DNA from: Desmodus rotundus
Taxonomy: Eukaryota; Chordata; Mammalia; Chiroptera; Phyllostomidae
Direction: 5' to 3'
DNA: 64,000 nt
NCBI RefSeq assembly: GCF_022682495.2
Contig: NC_071387.1
Span: 152,166,935 to 152,230,934 of the forward strand
In this document: piece by piece, positions 25,002 to 35,725 of the stretch
Layout: each line of letters begins with the position of its first letter
Position numbering within the stretch: position 1 is the stretch's first letter
Notes under the pieces: model-generated
Seen by the model: the letters and a program-made list of their open reading frames with translations, nothing else
The model's database searches: none
Told to the model about the DNA's origin: nothing
Made by a program: the position numbers and the translations under genes

Positions 25002-25274
25002 CGGCAATTTTCAACTGGTATGCACAAGCAATTTTAAAACATGCAGTACCTGACTGTTTAGTCAGGGGCACTGATCTTTTTCCCTTAGATTGTCAGATAC
25101 AAAAAAAAAAAAAAAAAAGAGAACAGCCAGCATGACAATAGTTATCCGGTGTGAATGAATCAAAATTATACCTAGCTTATTTTGTCAGATCAGCAAAAAA
25201 TATGGTATATTTTTTGGTGTGCTGCAAATTTTAGTAGTGTGCCATGAGATGAAAAAGGTTGGACATCGCTGGCT
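25002..25274. mobile_element. Non-autonomous hAT-like DNA transposon
   Basis: About 270 bp. The left end (cggcaattttcaactggtat) and the complement of the right end (gccagcgatgtccaaccttt) resemble each other imperfectly. Internal phrases 'cagtacctgactgtttagtc', 'ggggcactgatctttttccc' and 'gtgtgccatgagatgaaaaa' match a non-autonomous hAT family I associate with several mammals including bats. It contains an 18 bp poly-A run at about 25101-25118. No target duplication could be confirmed and the family name is not known to me. Confidence 0.55.
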
Positions 25275-25830
25275 AAAATGGTTAACCTCTGAAAATGATG
25301 TTTTCTAGACTCTATTGCTCATTGGCATCTAGCTAGATTTGGACAATGTAGATAGTTAAGAGCGATTGGAGGGTAGGAAAAGGGAAGAAGCCAGATTATT
25401 TCTCCTCGTCATTTTGCTACGAGCATCAATTTCTAGTGTACTGACTGCTGCTTTTATAGGGCGGCAGCACAGGCCCTGGTGTCAACAACTCTTGCTGATC
25501 TTGGCTCCTGGCCTTTGATATTGCCCCCTGTTATTTCAGTCCTAGAGGAGGTGGGAGCTTTCTGAGTCTTGCTAATTTCTGGGTTGCCTTATTTTCCCCT
25601 ATTAGGGCTTTCGTTTCTTCCTATGTCTTTGTAACTAGTTCCCCATATGAAATTCCCTTGAGTAAATTACACTGTTTTCCTTGCTGGGCTCAATTGGTAA
25701 AACCAAAAAGGGCTACTAATCATATCTAATGATAACATTTCTCTCAACCTTTCTTTCTCAAGTCTCTATATAATAAAAACCAAAAAATAATTATTGAAAA
25801 GATACCTCATTAACAGGTCACTCAAAGTAA
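25275..25830. other. No recognisable feature
   Basis: Unique-looking sequence of moderate GC with no open frame of note. Confidence 0.4.
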
Positions 25831-25832
25831 TA

Positions 25833-26405
25833 TGGTGGTGTAGTGATTAAGAGGGTGAGTTCTAGAGCCAGACTGCCTGGGTTCAAATCCCAGATTTGCC
25901 ACTTACTGTGCGTCACATCAGGCAGCATGTTTACCATCTTTTTATCTTGATTTTCTCATCTGTAAGTTAGGGATATTGAAAGCTCTGACTTACAGGATTG
26001 TTATGAGACTTAAAGAAAACACTTTTCTTGTTTGAAATAATTTGGGCCACATGTGTTTCAGAATTTAGAACTGTTTAGATTTTAGAAAGGTAATACGGTA
26101 AGTGTCATTTATATTTACATGTTATATAATATATGCATATTACATAATAACCCCAATAGAATCTGAGGCACCAATTAGTAATCAAACATTAACACCTTCT
26201 GCTGCTAAAAATCAGATCAGAGTTTGATGCCAAATGAATTTGGTTAAGTTTTGCTGCCAAGTGAATTACAAAAAAAAGAAATCTGTTTTTTAAAGGTTTT
26301 TGAATTTTAGAATTAGGAGTAAGGCCCTTTAGACCTGTAATGCGAAACACTTAGAATAGCATCTGCTACACAATAAACACTAGATAAGTGTCATTGAAAA
26401 CTTCT
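25833..26405 (+). mobile_element. MIR SINE split by a 320 bp insert
   Basis: The left part (25833-26024) has 'gtggtgtagtgattaagagg', 'tctagagccagactgcctgg', 'gttcaaatcccag' (B box) and 'tttctcatctgtaagttag'. The right part (26345-26405) has 'aaacacttagaatagcatct' and 'acacaataaacactag', the MIR 3' end. The B box is a SINE relic and not a tRNA gene. Confidence 0.85.
26025..26344. mobile_element. Unclassified DNA-transposon-like insert with 8 bp target duplication
   Basis: A 320 bp segment interrupts the MIR and is bounded by aaacactt at 26017-26024 and 26345-26352. The MIR consensus needs this only once. An 8 bp duplication is the hallmark of hAT and some other DNA transposons. Internal phrases 'gggccacatgtgtttcagaa' and 'tgccaaatgaatttggtt' feel like a dispersed mammalian family, but I cannot name it, and its ends show only a vague inverted similarity. 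Confidence 0.55.
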
Positions 26406-27300
26406 GGTTTGGCACTGATTCATCATTATCTACCTGGCTTGATTTTAAAAAATCCATTCATTAGGAAGGGCCCCAGGTCATCCCTGGATTAAATAGCTCC
26501 AAAATCATGATATTAGCCAGCCTCCAATTTTTTAAATTCAGAAATTTCACATGTGTTTTGCACTAATTATTTTAACTCAATAGAAAATGTCAACAAATAT
26601 GGGAAGTCAGCAAATTCATTGAGTCCATGTAGGTAGAAATCTACTTCTATTTTGTTACCCAGAAGCATCTACCATACTGAGTGCTGAGTGCTTATCAAAT
26701 ATTACAGCAAAAAATTAGGGAAATATTGGTCTGAGTTATCAATTTCACCCTGTGTTTGAATTACTCAGTGGCGATGACTCATTCCCCAGAAAATCCGAAG
26801 TCATCTTCTGCAGTCTGGCTGACTTCTCAGCCAAACCAATCAGTCTTATGTGGCAACCCTAAAGATCAGCAATTCTGTGAGTCTCCTCAGGTTTGACGGA
26901 TTCAATAGGCTTCATTTGTCTTAGACATTTGAGTTGTAGGGTAGAGACAGAATTGATATTTTTGATACTAAACTTTAAGGTAAAATATAAAAAAAATAGC
27001 TCTCAACGATAAAGTATAGGAAAGCCTTCATAAATTTAAAGACTGGAATTGTATCTGCCCCTGTTAAAGTTGGATGAGTTAGTAGACGCATCATGGATTT
27101 TCTTTCTAACCTTGTCTTGCTTGGACCATCACTTTTCTTGCTCACACTTGGCTAATATAGAAAGTTTGAGGTGAATATCTCTGACTAATTTCGTTTGGAA
27201 GATTTAGCATCATTCTTTTAAAAAACTTACTATTTAAGCATTCTTAACTCGAAAATTATTCAATGAAATACCTGTTTTGTTCTTGGAAAATTTCCCTTTC
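26406..27300. other. No recognisable feature
   Basis: AT-rich unique-looking sequence with no gene or named repeat. Confidence 0.4.
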
Positions 27301-27301
27301 A

Positions 27302-27720
27302 TTACTTTCTATGACCCTGTAAAAATGTTTCTCTTGGAACTACTCTTGAAAGTTTGTTCTCCATCTTTTCTAATGTTGGTAATTGTTCCAGAAAAATACC
27401 TCTTAGCTGAGCCATTGAACTCACCAAGGGCTCAATAGACAGGCCAAGCTTGCCAGAGCCCAGGGCTCTCTCTCCCACACCAGCCATGCGCTCCAGTGGC
27501 AGAGCAGTCACAAAGCCACGAAAGGCTGAGTTATCAAGAGTTAAACTTGGACCTTCTTCCTCTTTGGCCATAAACACAAAGATGTCCCTTGTACCAACAG
27601 CCTGCCTCCTGTTACTTACACAGCACCTCACACAACTTCAGAGTGGGAGCTGTAAGCCAAGGGCATTCTCCTCCCCTTCAGCACCTGAGCGATCCTCCTG
27701 GACCAATATCGATGGCTCTT
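27302..27720 (-). pseudogene. Unassigned coding-like stretch (possible gene relic or exon)
   Basis: One minus-strand frame stays open for 109 codons (27302-27631) and, past a single stop (tga within cccactctgaagttgtg), continues upstream in the same frame to about 27720, some 140 codons in all. The residue mix looks protein-like and not repeat-like: acidic runs (KEEEG, LEKMEN), mixed hydrophobic segments (FRGFVTALPLERMAG, LSIEPLVSSMAQLRGIFLEQ) and CpG dinucleotides in the DNA. I do not recognise the family. It ends taatgaaag with no downstream poly-A, so a clean processed pseudogene is not demonstrated. A decayed exon, a retrocopy fragment or chance are all possible. Confidence 0.3.
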
Positions 27721-28024
27721 TGGGCAGTTTCCTTTCCTGCTGTCTCTGTTCAGTTTATTTCTGAGGTTGCTTCACTTAGACTCTCCACCTTACTCTGGAG
27801 CCTGACTCACAATTTATTCCTGGTAAAATTTCTTCTTTTTAAATTTCCATTGTTAAAATGCCTTTAGGTATTAGACTGTCACTTCTGGATATCTGTCTAT
27901 CCAAAAGCAAGTTTCTTCTCTACTTGCTGACATGTATCAATAGTATATCTATATAAAAACATGTATATCAACATTGCACATCTATATATAATATATATTG
28001 CCCTGTGTGCCCATATCTATTCTT

Positions 28025-28350
28025 ATAGACCATGTCCTAAACATCAGAGGTTTATTTGCTCACAGTTCTGGAGGCTAGATGTCCACGATCTGGGCACCAG
28101 CGTGACCGGACTCTCTGGTGAAGACGTTCTTACTGGCTTACCAAAGCTACCATTTGGCCGCGTGCTCACTCTTCTTTGTTTGGAAGGGAAGAGAGACTGA
28201 GCAAGCTCTAACATCTCTTCTCATAAAGGCACTAATCCCATCACAAGGGCCTTGTCCTCATAACCTCATCTAAACCCAATTACCTCCGAAAGGTCCCATC
28301 TCCAGATACCATCCAATTGGCCATTAAGGCTGCAATGTGTACATTTGTGT
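28025..28350 (-). mobile_element. MaLR-like LTR fragment, antisense
   Basis: Phrases 'gaggtttatttgctcacag', 'ttctggaggctagatgtcca', 'ataacctcatctaaacccaa', 'ttacctccgaaaggtccca' and 'atctccagataccat' follow the antisense order of old mammalian MaLR LTRs. The 79-codon plus frame here (27961-28200) is not a gene. Confidence 0.55.
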
Positions 28351-28371
28351 GTGTGTGTGTGGGGGGGGGTT
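28345..28371 (+). repeat. (GT)n followed by a G run
   Basis: tgtgtgtgtgtgtgtg then nine or more G, at the edge of the LTR fragment. Confidence 0.8.
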
Positions 28372-29280
28372 GCATTCAGTTTATGTATCTTGGAGAAACT
28401 CATTCTCCAGGTGCTTAGTGAGTAACCATATTTAAACCAAGCCTGTGGTTCCTTCTAAACTGAGGGCAGAACTATCAATGTTTGTGATAAGATGATAATA
28501 ATGTTGTCCTTTAAAATATCCTGGTAGAATTATAGGTGTTTTGAGGAAGCATCAGTCTCTTACTAAGTAAACAGAAAAAGTTCAAATGTAAATATAAAAC
28601 CATTATAGGAAATACAATATATAATAGTAATGCCAAAAGTAAATATGAAAAGTCAGAAGTGCCCATTATTACTTGGAGGCAGTTTCAGTTTCTAACAATC
28701 TCCATAGGAAGCACCCAAATGTGACAATACATATAAGAAGCAGCTTTGAAAGTCTTTGAAGTGCATTTTTATTATTCGCATTGCTGACTTCTGCTATTCT
28801 GCTGTCACATACCTTGGCCCAGATTCTCATCCCCCAGGGCAGGAAACCAGGTTAACAACAACCTCCAGGGAGAGGACCTGTGGGGATTTTGTAGGGGGCG
28901 GGGCAGAGGACACCAGCCACTGTGCAGGAGCCGGGAGGCTGTGTCTGATTTCTTGTTGCCTCTGATTCACGTAGTCCATGGACAGGATATTGGAACACAG
29001 CACATTCAGTTCCTACAAACCCTCTTTCTGAAGTCCCTCAAAGAAAGGCAGGAAACTGCTTCTGGGATGGCTAGAAGACAATGGCATGCTTGGCAGGACA
29101 GTGGGAGGAGAAGGGAGCCTGCAGCCAAGGGGCTAGTTAAAGAATCAGATCTCATCTGCCTTTTCAGTTCCACAGTGCAAAAGTGAGTGGAACCTTACGG
29201 AAGGAGGGGATGTTTATTCTCTCATTAAATTTTCATACTGTTTTGCCTGACAGAACCTGACAACCCCTCCTTATTGAGCT
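28372..29280. other. No clearly classified feature
   Basis: 28780-29200 is richer in GC and includes a GC-box-like gggggcggggc at about 28893-28903. Two short frames overlap (28756-28965 and 28941-29186) without domains. I see no promoter evidence beyond the single motif. Confidence 0.35.
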
Positions 29281-29284
29281 CTCT

Positions 29285-29515
29285 GTAACATTGTAATTAA
29301 GAGCCCAGGCCTGTGTTGAGTCTTTCTTCTGCCCCTTACTAGCTGTGTGATCCTGGGCAAATTACTTAACATCCCTGGGATTGTTTGCTCATTTGTAAAT
29401 TGGGCTAAAATTAGTACCTACATAATATAGTAATGACACAGCAAAAGCACCTAATCCAATACCTGACACAGACTACATATTCGATAACTATTAGGTGTTC
29501 TTAATTTACCGTGGT
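29285..29515 (+). mobile_element. MIR SINE (first of a pair)
   Basis: Sense MIR: 'gtaattaagagcccaggcc', 'cttactagctgtgtgatcc', 'tgggcaaattacttaacatc', 'tgctcatttgtaaattggg' and a 3' region 'aatacctgacacagactac'. Confidence 0.8.
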
Positions 29516-29524
29516 TGCTATTAT

Positions 29525-29760
29525 TGTTTCTGCCGGAGTTTGAATCCTGTCTCTGCTACTTACTAGCTGTGTGACTTTGGGCATGTTGCTTAGCCACTGT
29601 CTCTGTGCTTCAGCTTTCTCATCTGTAGATGGGGATAATAATGTTACCTATCTCACAGGATTCTTATGAGGATTAACTAATCTTATTAGGTACAAAATCT
29701 TGGAAAAGTGCCTGACACATCAAAAAGTGTTATATGAGTGCTGGTTAAATAATTGAATAA
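29525..29760 (+). mobile_element. MIR SINE (second of a pair)
   Basis: Sense MIR immediately after the first: 'gtttgaatcctgtctctgct', 'acttactagctgtgtgact', 'ttgggcatgttgcttagcc', 'ttctcatctgtagatgggg', 'cacaggattcttatgagga' and 'aaaagtgcctgacaca'. It is better preserved than its neighbour and is in the same orientation. Confidence 0.88.
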
Positions 29761-31200
29761 TATTGTTATCATTATACTAATCAAACTAAAGACAAATTCC
29801 TTTCACTTTACCTAAGAAATCCCAAACCAACAATTTAAATTAGAAAATATGTTTTTCAAATTCATAGAAACATCCAGTCAACTATACCTGTATTAAAATA
29901 TGGGCTAGATTATTTTACAAATCTTTGAACTACTCTATTAGTGAAATATTTCCTGTTTTCAAAATGTGAAAATTTTGCATGTAATACATAGAATTGAGAT
30001 TTTATAAATATTAACCTATGTCCTAACCCTTTCACTGCATAAAGCTGTCAGGCAAACCTTCACACCATCAAAACATTTGCCTCAGCAAAATCTGAAATAA
30101 TAATAAAAGGGACATTGGACTGTGAGAACTGACTACATATGCTGAAAATGGAATTATGTAGATTGACATTCAAGCTTCAGGAAGTAAAGCCACCATTTTC
30201 AGACAAAACCTTCATTCTTCACCCTTGTGAAGGAAATGTAGAGCACAGGTTAATTGGGAGGACAGCGACTCCCTCTGTGGCCCGACGTGGAGGGGCCAGC
30301 AGCTGGGTATGGTCAGGGAGCTTTCTTAGTGTGATTCTAATCTTTCTTGGGCCATAGATTTCTTTGAGGATCTCCCGTAATCAGTGGACCATCTCCCATG
30401 AGCCATACAACTTTTTTCATTCCTTTTTGCGGGGAGATTCAAACACTGCATGGATCTTAGGCTGAGAACCTCTGATTAAATGTCTTGGTGAAGGCCTGGG
30501 CTCTGCATTTTGGAAGAGCTTAGAGTCCAAATTGGGATATTGGAATCTTCTGAGATCTCTGTAACTCTTTATGGTCCCTGTGGAAGGGGAGCAAGCCACT
30601 GTTAAATGGCAGCTTCCAACCTTCCTTGAGGGCAGACAGGTAGGATATGTGTATTGCGATAGGAACTGCACCACTGTTTCTGAGCAGTTGATATGACCTA
30701 AGTTATATCATTCTGTCCTATGAGGCAGAAATTATGTTTTTCTAGCTTGCAGAAGAGAAAGTTGAAAGTAAAGGATAGGTGGCATATCCAAAGTTACAGA
30801 GCTTTATCTTTTTCCTATATGTACAAAAAGGCAATTCTCTTCTCCATTTCTTGAAATATCCTTTGACAATTTCAATCCAGGCCAAAAATAAAAAAAGACT
30901 AAGGACTTTCCCATCAGTGGAATTTATTTTCTTGCTTTTAGTAAAATCACTTTGGAGGGATTAATGTCTGCTATCTTGTTTGTATGTAGAATTTTATTCT
31001 TACAAACTTTCATTCTCTTGGCAAGAAATAATAACAACCCAAATTTGCATTTAGTTGATAACTTGAAAGAATTCAGTGAATATAACCCCTGACAATTCTA
31101 AAATTCTTCAGTAATTTGAAAGTATGTTGAGAATGTAGCAGTCAAATCTTTTCTTCCAAAGGGTTTTCTTTACTTTCCCTGTTAAAATTGTTAAGTACAT
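29761..31200. other. No recognisable feature
   Basis: Unique-looking sequence. Frames at 30139-30357, 30417-30674 (minus) and 30779-30964 have no domains. Confidence 0.4.
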
Positions 31201-31204
31201 GTAA

Positions 31205-31290
31205 AATCAATTAGTTAGTTGATCAGTTAATGTATATTGAGCACCTACTGTGTGCCAGACATTGTGCTAGTGGGCTGGTTGGACTGATCG
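31205..31290 (-). mobile_element. L2 or MIR end fragment, antisense
   Basis: 'atattgagcacctactgtgt' followed by 'gccagacattgtgctag' is the shared antisense end phrase of L2 and MIR elements. The fragment is too short to separate them. Confidence 0.55.
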
Positions 31291-31384
31291 GATAAGCAGA
31301 TTTCTTAATAAAAATCTAATTCTATCTTATAATTTATTTTAGATTAGCTTGAGTTTTTATAAAGAGCAAGCATACAAATACGGG

Positions 31385-32005
31385 GTATGTCAGGGATTGC
31401 AGAAATTGGGTAGTAGATAATATTTGAGGACTACCATGCTGGTTGTTATCCATTTGTCTTCCAGACCCATTTCTGCCCTTCTTTGTCCTCCTGCCCTGTT
31501 CTTGGGAGTGTGTGGGGTGGGTGAGGTGGAGGAGGAGTGGGAGGGTGGGAGCGCTGGTCTCTCCATGTTGATTCTCCTGGCATCTCTTGTCTTCTCTCCT
31601 CTGGTTGTGTTTGACCAAGGGTAGAGCCTCAGGAAATCAGAGGGTGGGAGCAGGGAGGGCCCATCGTGCTTATGCTCATTCTCTAACACCCTGGCAGGGA
31701 TGAGTTCCTCTCCTGCTCTGCATCTGTTTGACGTTGCCTCTTTCACAGCCCCAGTTCTCTCCAGGCTGCATACGTCACGTTGTACATCTGTAACATTGTT
31801 TTGACTACTTGTCAGGCCTAGGGCTGGTACTAGCTTTCCACTGTTGCTAGTTTTTGGGTGCCTCGCCATTCCTTATTGGTTCTTTTAGCTCTGCCCACAC
31901 CCCTGTAAATAGTCCTTTATTTTGAATGTGCCATCTGTTTCCTCTAGCATCCTGACTGATTCTGCCAATTAGCCTGTGCCAAGCACTACACAACGACTTC
32001 AACAT
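31385..32005. mobile_element. LTR-like interspersed repeat, family not named
   Basis: About 620 bp ending with 'ctctgcccacacccctgtaa', 'atagtcctttattttgaatg', 'tgccatctgtttcctctagc' and 'atcctgactgattctgcc', a closing formula typical of an old dispersed mammalian repeat with a polyadenylation-like region. Minus-strand frames of 159 and 94 codons (31390-31869, 31334-31618) overlap in different phases inside it and have no domain, so they are not genes. Confidence 0.45.
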
Positions 32006-32079
32006 AGATTTTGTCATATAATACGTACACACCCTGTGTGGCAGGTTCTAATATTACTCTTATTTTTTTAAAAACTCGA

Positions 32080-32208
32080 TTAAAGAGATTTAAAGAGTAA
32101 CTTGAGCAAAGGAACACAGCTTGAAAGTGGTATGCCCAGGATTCAACCCAGGAAGTCTGATTCTAGATCCCATCCTCTTACCCATGACACTATGTTTCTG
32201 GTAGGATT
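32080..32208 (-). mobile_element. MIR SINE, antisense
   Basis: 'gtaacttgagcaaaggaac', 'acagcttgaaagtggtatgc', 'ccaggattcaacccaggaag', 'tctgattctagatcccatcc' and 'tcttacccatgacactatg' give the antisense MIR order. Confidence 0.85.
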
Positions 32209-32223
32209 CTCTGTGAGGCTGAT

Positions 32224-32610
32224 TTTGAGATGAAGGTTTTCAGGCAGGCACATTTTGGGGAAGTAGGGCTCTCAGGATCAACACCTGTAGGGGGTGAGGT
32301 CAAGGAAGAGGGACTGGAAAGCAGGAGAAATTGAACTGTAATGAAGTGGCAACAAAAGCCTAAGCTGAGCCCAGGAGGAGCTCTGGACCTGGCAAGGATC
32401 CCAAATTGGGGTTCTGAGGTGAGCTTTTACACCATGGTATTGCCCAGTCACTCCGTGCAGGGCTCTAACCTTGAGCCCTCTTAGGCAAAGCAAATCCAGA
32501 AGAGAGACTGTGTTGAGAACATTCACCGCCAATTGTCCTGGAGTGAGGGGAATGAGGCCTAGTCTTGGACGGTGGACCTGGGTGGCCACCACGGCATCCT
32601 TTACTCTTTT
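32224..32610. mobile_element. Possible LTR-like repeat, family not named
   Basis: Higher-GC block with 'ggggtgaggtcaaggaagag', 'gctgagcccaggaggagctc' and 'caattgtcctggagtgaggg', phrasing that recalls an old LTR-type repeat. The identification is weak. Minus frames 32278-32592 and 32465-32686 overlap in different phases and are not supported. Confidence 0.3.
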
Positions 32611-32669
32611 TGAAACACATATAGAGATTGTGAATTAGCAGCATGCTTAAACTATGTGTGATCTCTGAA

Positions 32670-32700
32670 AACTTTATTAGACTCATAGTCTAATAAAGTT
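32670..32700. repeat. 14 bp perfect palindromic hairpin
   Basis: Arms aactttattagact (32670-32683) and agtctaataaagtt (32687-32700) are exact complements around a 3 base loop, cat. A further short pairing (aactat near 32649, atagtt near 32704) lies outside. Origin unknown. Confidence 0.7.
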
Positions 32701-32749
32701 GATATAGTTGGTTTTCCATGTGTGTGACATATTATTCGATGTTTTGGAC

Positions 32750-32925
32750 AAACACTGATGTAGGAGTCAAGAGACATGGATTCTAGTTCCTCCTCTGCCG
32801 CTATCTTTGTGCCTTTGTTCAATTCACTTAATGCTTCTGGATCCCAGTTTTCTTATTTATAAATTGAGGAGCTCTGACTAGATAGTCTGTAAGGCTACTT
32901 TAAACTATAAAGTTCTGTGTTTCTA
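32750..32925 (+). mobile_element. MIR SINE
   Basis: 'gagtcaagagacatggattc', 'tagttcctcctctgccgcta', 'ttcaattcacttaatgcttc', 'ccagttttcttatttataaa' and 'ttgaggagctctgactagat' follow the sense MIR order. Confidence 0.8.
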
Positions 32926-34805
32926 TTAATTTATTAGCTTTCTAAAATCCAGAAATAGCAAAAGTAAACATGTTGGAATGCTTTGTAAGTAATGCTGGCC
33001 ACTATTTTTTGTAACCTCTGGCTGGCGACTTTCTCAAGCTCTCTCCATAAATCATGATCGACTTCATGAAAATTCGCACAACCCCAGTGTCCCCCAGTGG
33101 TCTCTGAGGAGCAGAGACACCCCTCTCTTCCCAGAATGCCTTTATTTGGTGTACGTGAGATTTTAGAGTGCTAGACACTTCTCATTCTTTCTGAGCACAG
33201 CTCATACAGATGTTATGTTTTAAGAATTCTTTTGAAATTGCTTTTTCAGGGTCATTGTTACAGTTTGAATAGGTGTGGTCTTCATTTGGATAGATAAATC
33301 TTGATCAAAATGAGAAGGAATAGAAAATGGCCTTACCTTAAGTTGGTAAAATAAAACTGATTCTCAAAGTATAGAAAGACTAGAGAAACAAACACGTAAA
33401 CAAATAAAAACTAGTCAACAAAAAAGAGAATGCAGGTATTCATGATAGAGGTTTGAAAGAATATTCAATAAGTACTCAACATTTAATTAAAACTAACATA
33501 ATTATATCTTAACAACAGAGTAGGGTCTTACATACTGAACCAAGTAAATATAGAAATCATTTAAGATTGATTTTCCTGAGCTGTGGCAAACAATCCAATG
33601 AAAATGGAAAATAACTATTATTGTCAGTCATGTATGGCCCTGCCTGTATGATTTCCCAATGTAAGCCTTATGGTTGAAGCTGCTTGAACCATAAATAAAT
33701 AAATAGACATACCTTCACTCTGGATTCCTTGCCTGAGTCTCTTTATATCAGCAACTGTAGAGGGCCAAAGAAGCAATTTCAATAAATATTTCATTCCATG
33801 GGAGGCCATTTGCTGGTATTTCAAATAAATAGTACATTTTCCCACTCAGTGGACACTAGAAGGGAAAACTCTCCAGTTTCCATTTTCAGACTTTCTTTTA
33901 CTTTCTGAGGAGGTCAGTCATTTTTGTGTTCCGGTGTACAACTCGATTATTTATTGGAGGAAAATGTTTTAAACCAGAAAAAGGGGGGGGAGGAATCCAA
34001 CCAAATAATTTATTGAAGACTGTCTCTTGGCAGATTAATCCCTACCACTTGGCCAGGGCTCATTCCAGAGTGATCAGACTGGTCAAGCTTAAATTGTATG
34101 TCCACAAGAAGTTGCATAAATAACCCCAAATACTGTGAACCTCTTTGCACTCGGTCATCTCTATGACCTTCAAAGAAAATTTCAGAGAAGTAGTAAGAAA
34201 AAATATAGCCTGAGATGCTCTAGTTATGGTATTTTCTAATAAATAACAACCTTTTTGGCCCCTTTCATCTAAACACATTTATCAGTTAAGACACACATGC
34301 TTCTTCTAGGTAAGTGAGTGGAAATACTGCCCTTTTCCTTGTGGGTAACCTGGAAATGCAATTAAATGTATTCTGTTCATGCTTACGGGCTATATTTAGA
34401 ACTAGGGTTTACTTTCTTAAGTAATGTCCTTATTGTATTTTCTGATTGTATTAACCTGAACATTGCCTTTAGAATACTGTGGTCCATTTTTAACAGTGCC
34501 CTTAATTAGGAGACTGTGTATGTGGGAGTGTTTGAAGAGATGATTTTGTGAAGCTCTGCAACTTTTATCCTGCTTATCAAAGAATGGGCCTTGATTTATA
34601 GCTACAGAGAGACAAGAGCTGTCCTAGTTAGAGGCTTTGCTTGGTCACTTTTACCCAGCAATTTCAGTTCAAAACTGAAGTCAGATTTTCAGCTAAAGTT
34701 CTTTCATCCTCAAGTTTTCAATTTTGGCTACAGACACCACCAATATTCAAGTTTTCCACCTCTGTGAACCAGTGAATAAGACCACCATTCACTAATTGCT
34801 CAAGG
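32926..34805. other. No recognisable feature
   Basis: Unique AT-rich sequence. It contains a donor-like taggtaagtgag near 34308, without supporting exon structure. Frames at 33624-33845, 33926-34123 and 34060-34278 are unsupported. Confidence 0.4.
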
Positions 34806-34807
34806 CC

Positions 34808-34928
34808 TCTCTCTCACCAATACCAAAACAAAATAAAAACAAAACAAAAAACAAAACAAAACAAAAATCCTCCAAACCAACCAACCAACTAGCCAAACAA
34901 CCAACCAAACAAACAAAAAACCCAAACT
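34808..34928 (+). repeat. A-rich simple repeat, (CAAAA)n and (CCAA)n types
   Basis: aaaacaaaa units followed by ccaaccaaccaa and caaacaaac units, with no non-A/C complexity for about 100 bp. Confidence 0.85.
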
Positions 34929-35009
34929 AAACCTGAAAGTCTCTTGGGTCTATTTCCTACACATATTTTAATTCTATTTATTTTTATTTGTCTCTATTAC
35001 CACCTACCC

Positions 35010-35665
35010 TGTCACAGGGCATTGCTATCCTTGACCTAAATTACTGCCACAACGTCCTAAATTGTCTTCCATCCCCTACTCTTTGCCCAGCTCTCTCAGT
35101 TCTGCCCCTATGTTCTAGCTAGAGTTATCATTCTAAAATGCAAAACTGACCGCGTCATGACCCTGCTTAAAATGTTTTCAGTGACTTCCAGTTGCCTCCA
35201 TAGTCTGTGAATCCTGTAAGGTCAAATTTCAACTGTTGCCTCCCTCTCCCCGGTTACATTGTGTATGAGCAGCTTATCCCCTTGAGTGATTACTTGCAGT
35301 TCCAAGAATGTGCCATGAGGACCTTCATGATTTTGCATATGCTCTTCCTTTTCACTTGGATCACATTACCCTTTCTCTTTGCCTGGCCAATTCCCAGTCA
35401 TTCTTTGGATTTCAGTTTAGACGTTGCTTTCTTTTGGAAAGCTTCCCCTGATTCTCTAAGTTCTGAGAACACCCTGTACTGCTATCATAACACTCACCAC
35501 ATTGTTTGGTACTTGCTCTTACCCACCTGTGTCCCTCACTAACACTCCACAGAGGCAGGGATTATGACTGGCTTGTTCGCCACTCTGTTTGCAATACTCA
35601 GCACAGTGCCTTATGTCTGGAAAATGCTCAAATATTTGTTGAATAAATACATGAATAAAATAAAC
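35010..35665 (+). mobile_element. L2 LINE 3' region, long copy
   Basis: Sense L2 for about 650 bp. Phrases include 'cgtcatgaccctgcttaaaa', 'cagtgacttccagttgcctc', 'cacttggatcacattaccct', 'aaagcttcccctgattctct', 'cacagaggcagggattatga', 'tactcagcacagtgcctta' and a terminal 'aaatatttgttgaataaata'. The 111-codon frame at 35207-35542 lies in L2 3' sequence that is not coding in intact L2. It is a chance frame. Confidence 0.85.
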
Positions 35666-35725
35666 AGCATCTTTGTTTCTTTTCTTGGGGAAGCAGAATA
35701 ATATGGTTAAAAATTCTGCCAGATA

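Noticed and set aside
25872..25886. tRNA-like B box (gttcaaatccc) suggesting a tRNA gene
   Set aside because: It is the B box of a MIR. The surrounding sequence follows the MIR order and no cloverleaf can be built.
28893..28903. GC box gggggcggggc as a possible promoter
   Set aside because: A single motif without a CpG island, initiator or adjacent gene is not enough.
31390..31869. 159-codon minus-strand frame
   Set aside because: It sits inside an interspersed repeat whose closing formula is recognisable, and a second frame overlaps it in another phase. No domain.
35207..35542. 111-codon plus frame
   Set aside because: It lies in the non-coding 3' portion of an L2 element.
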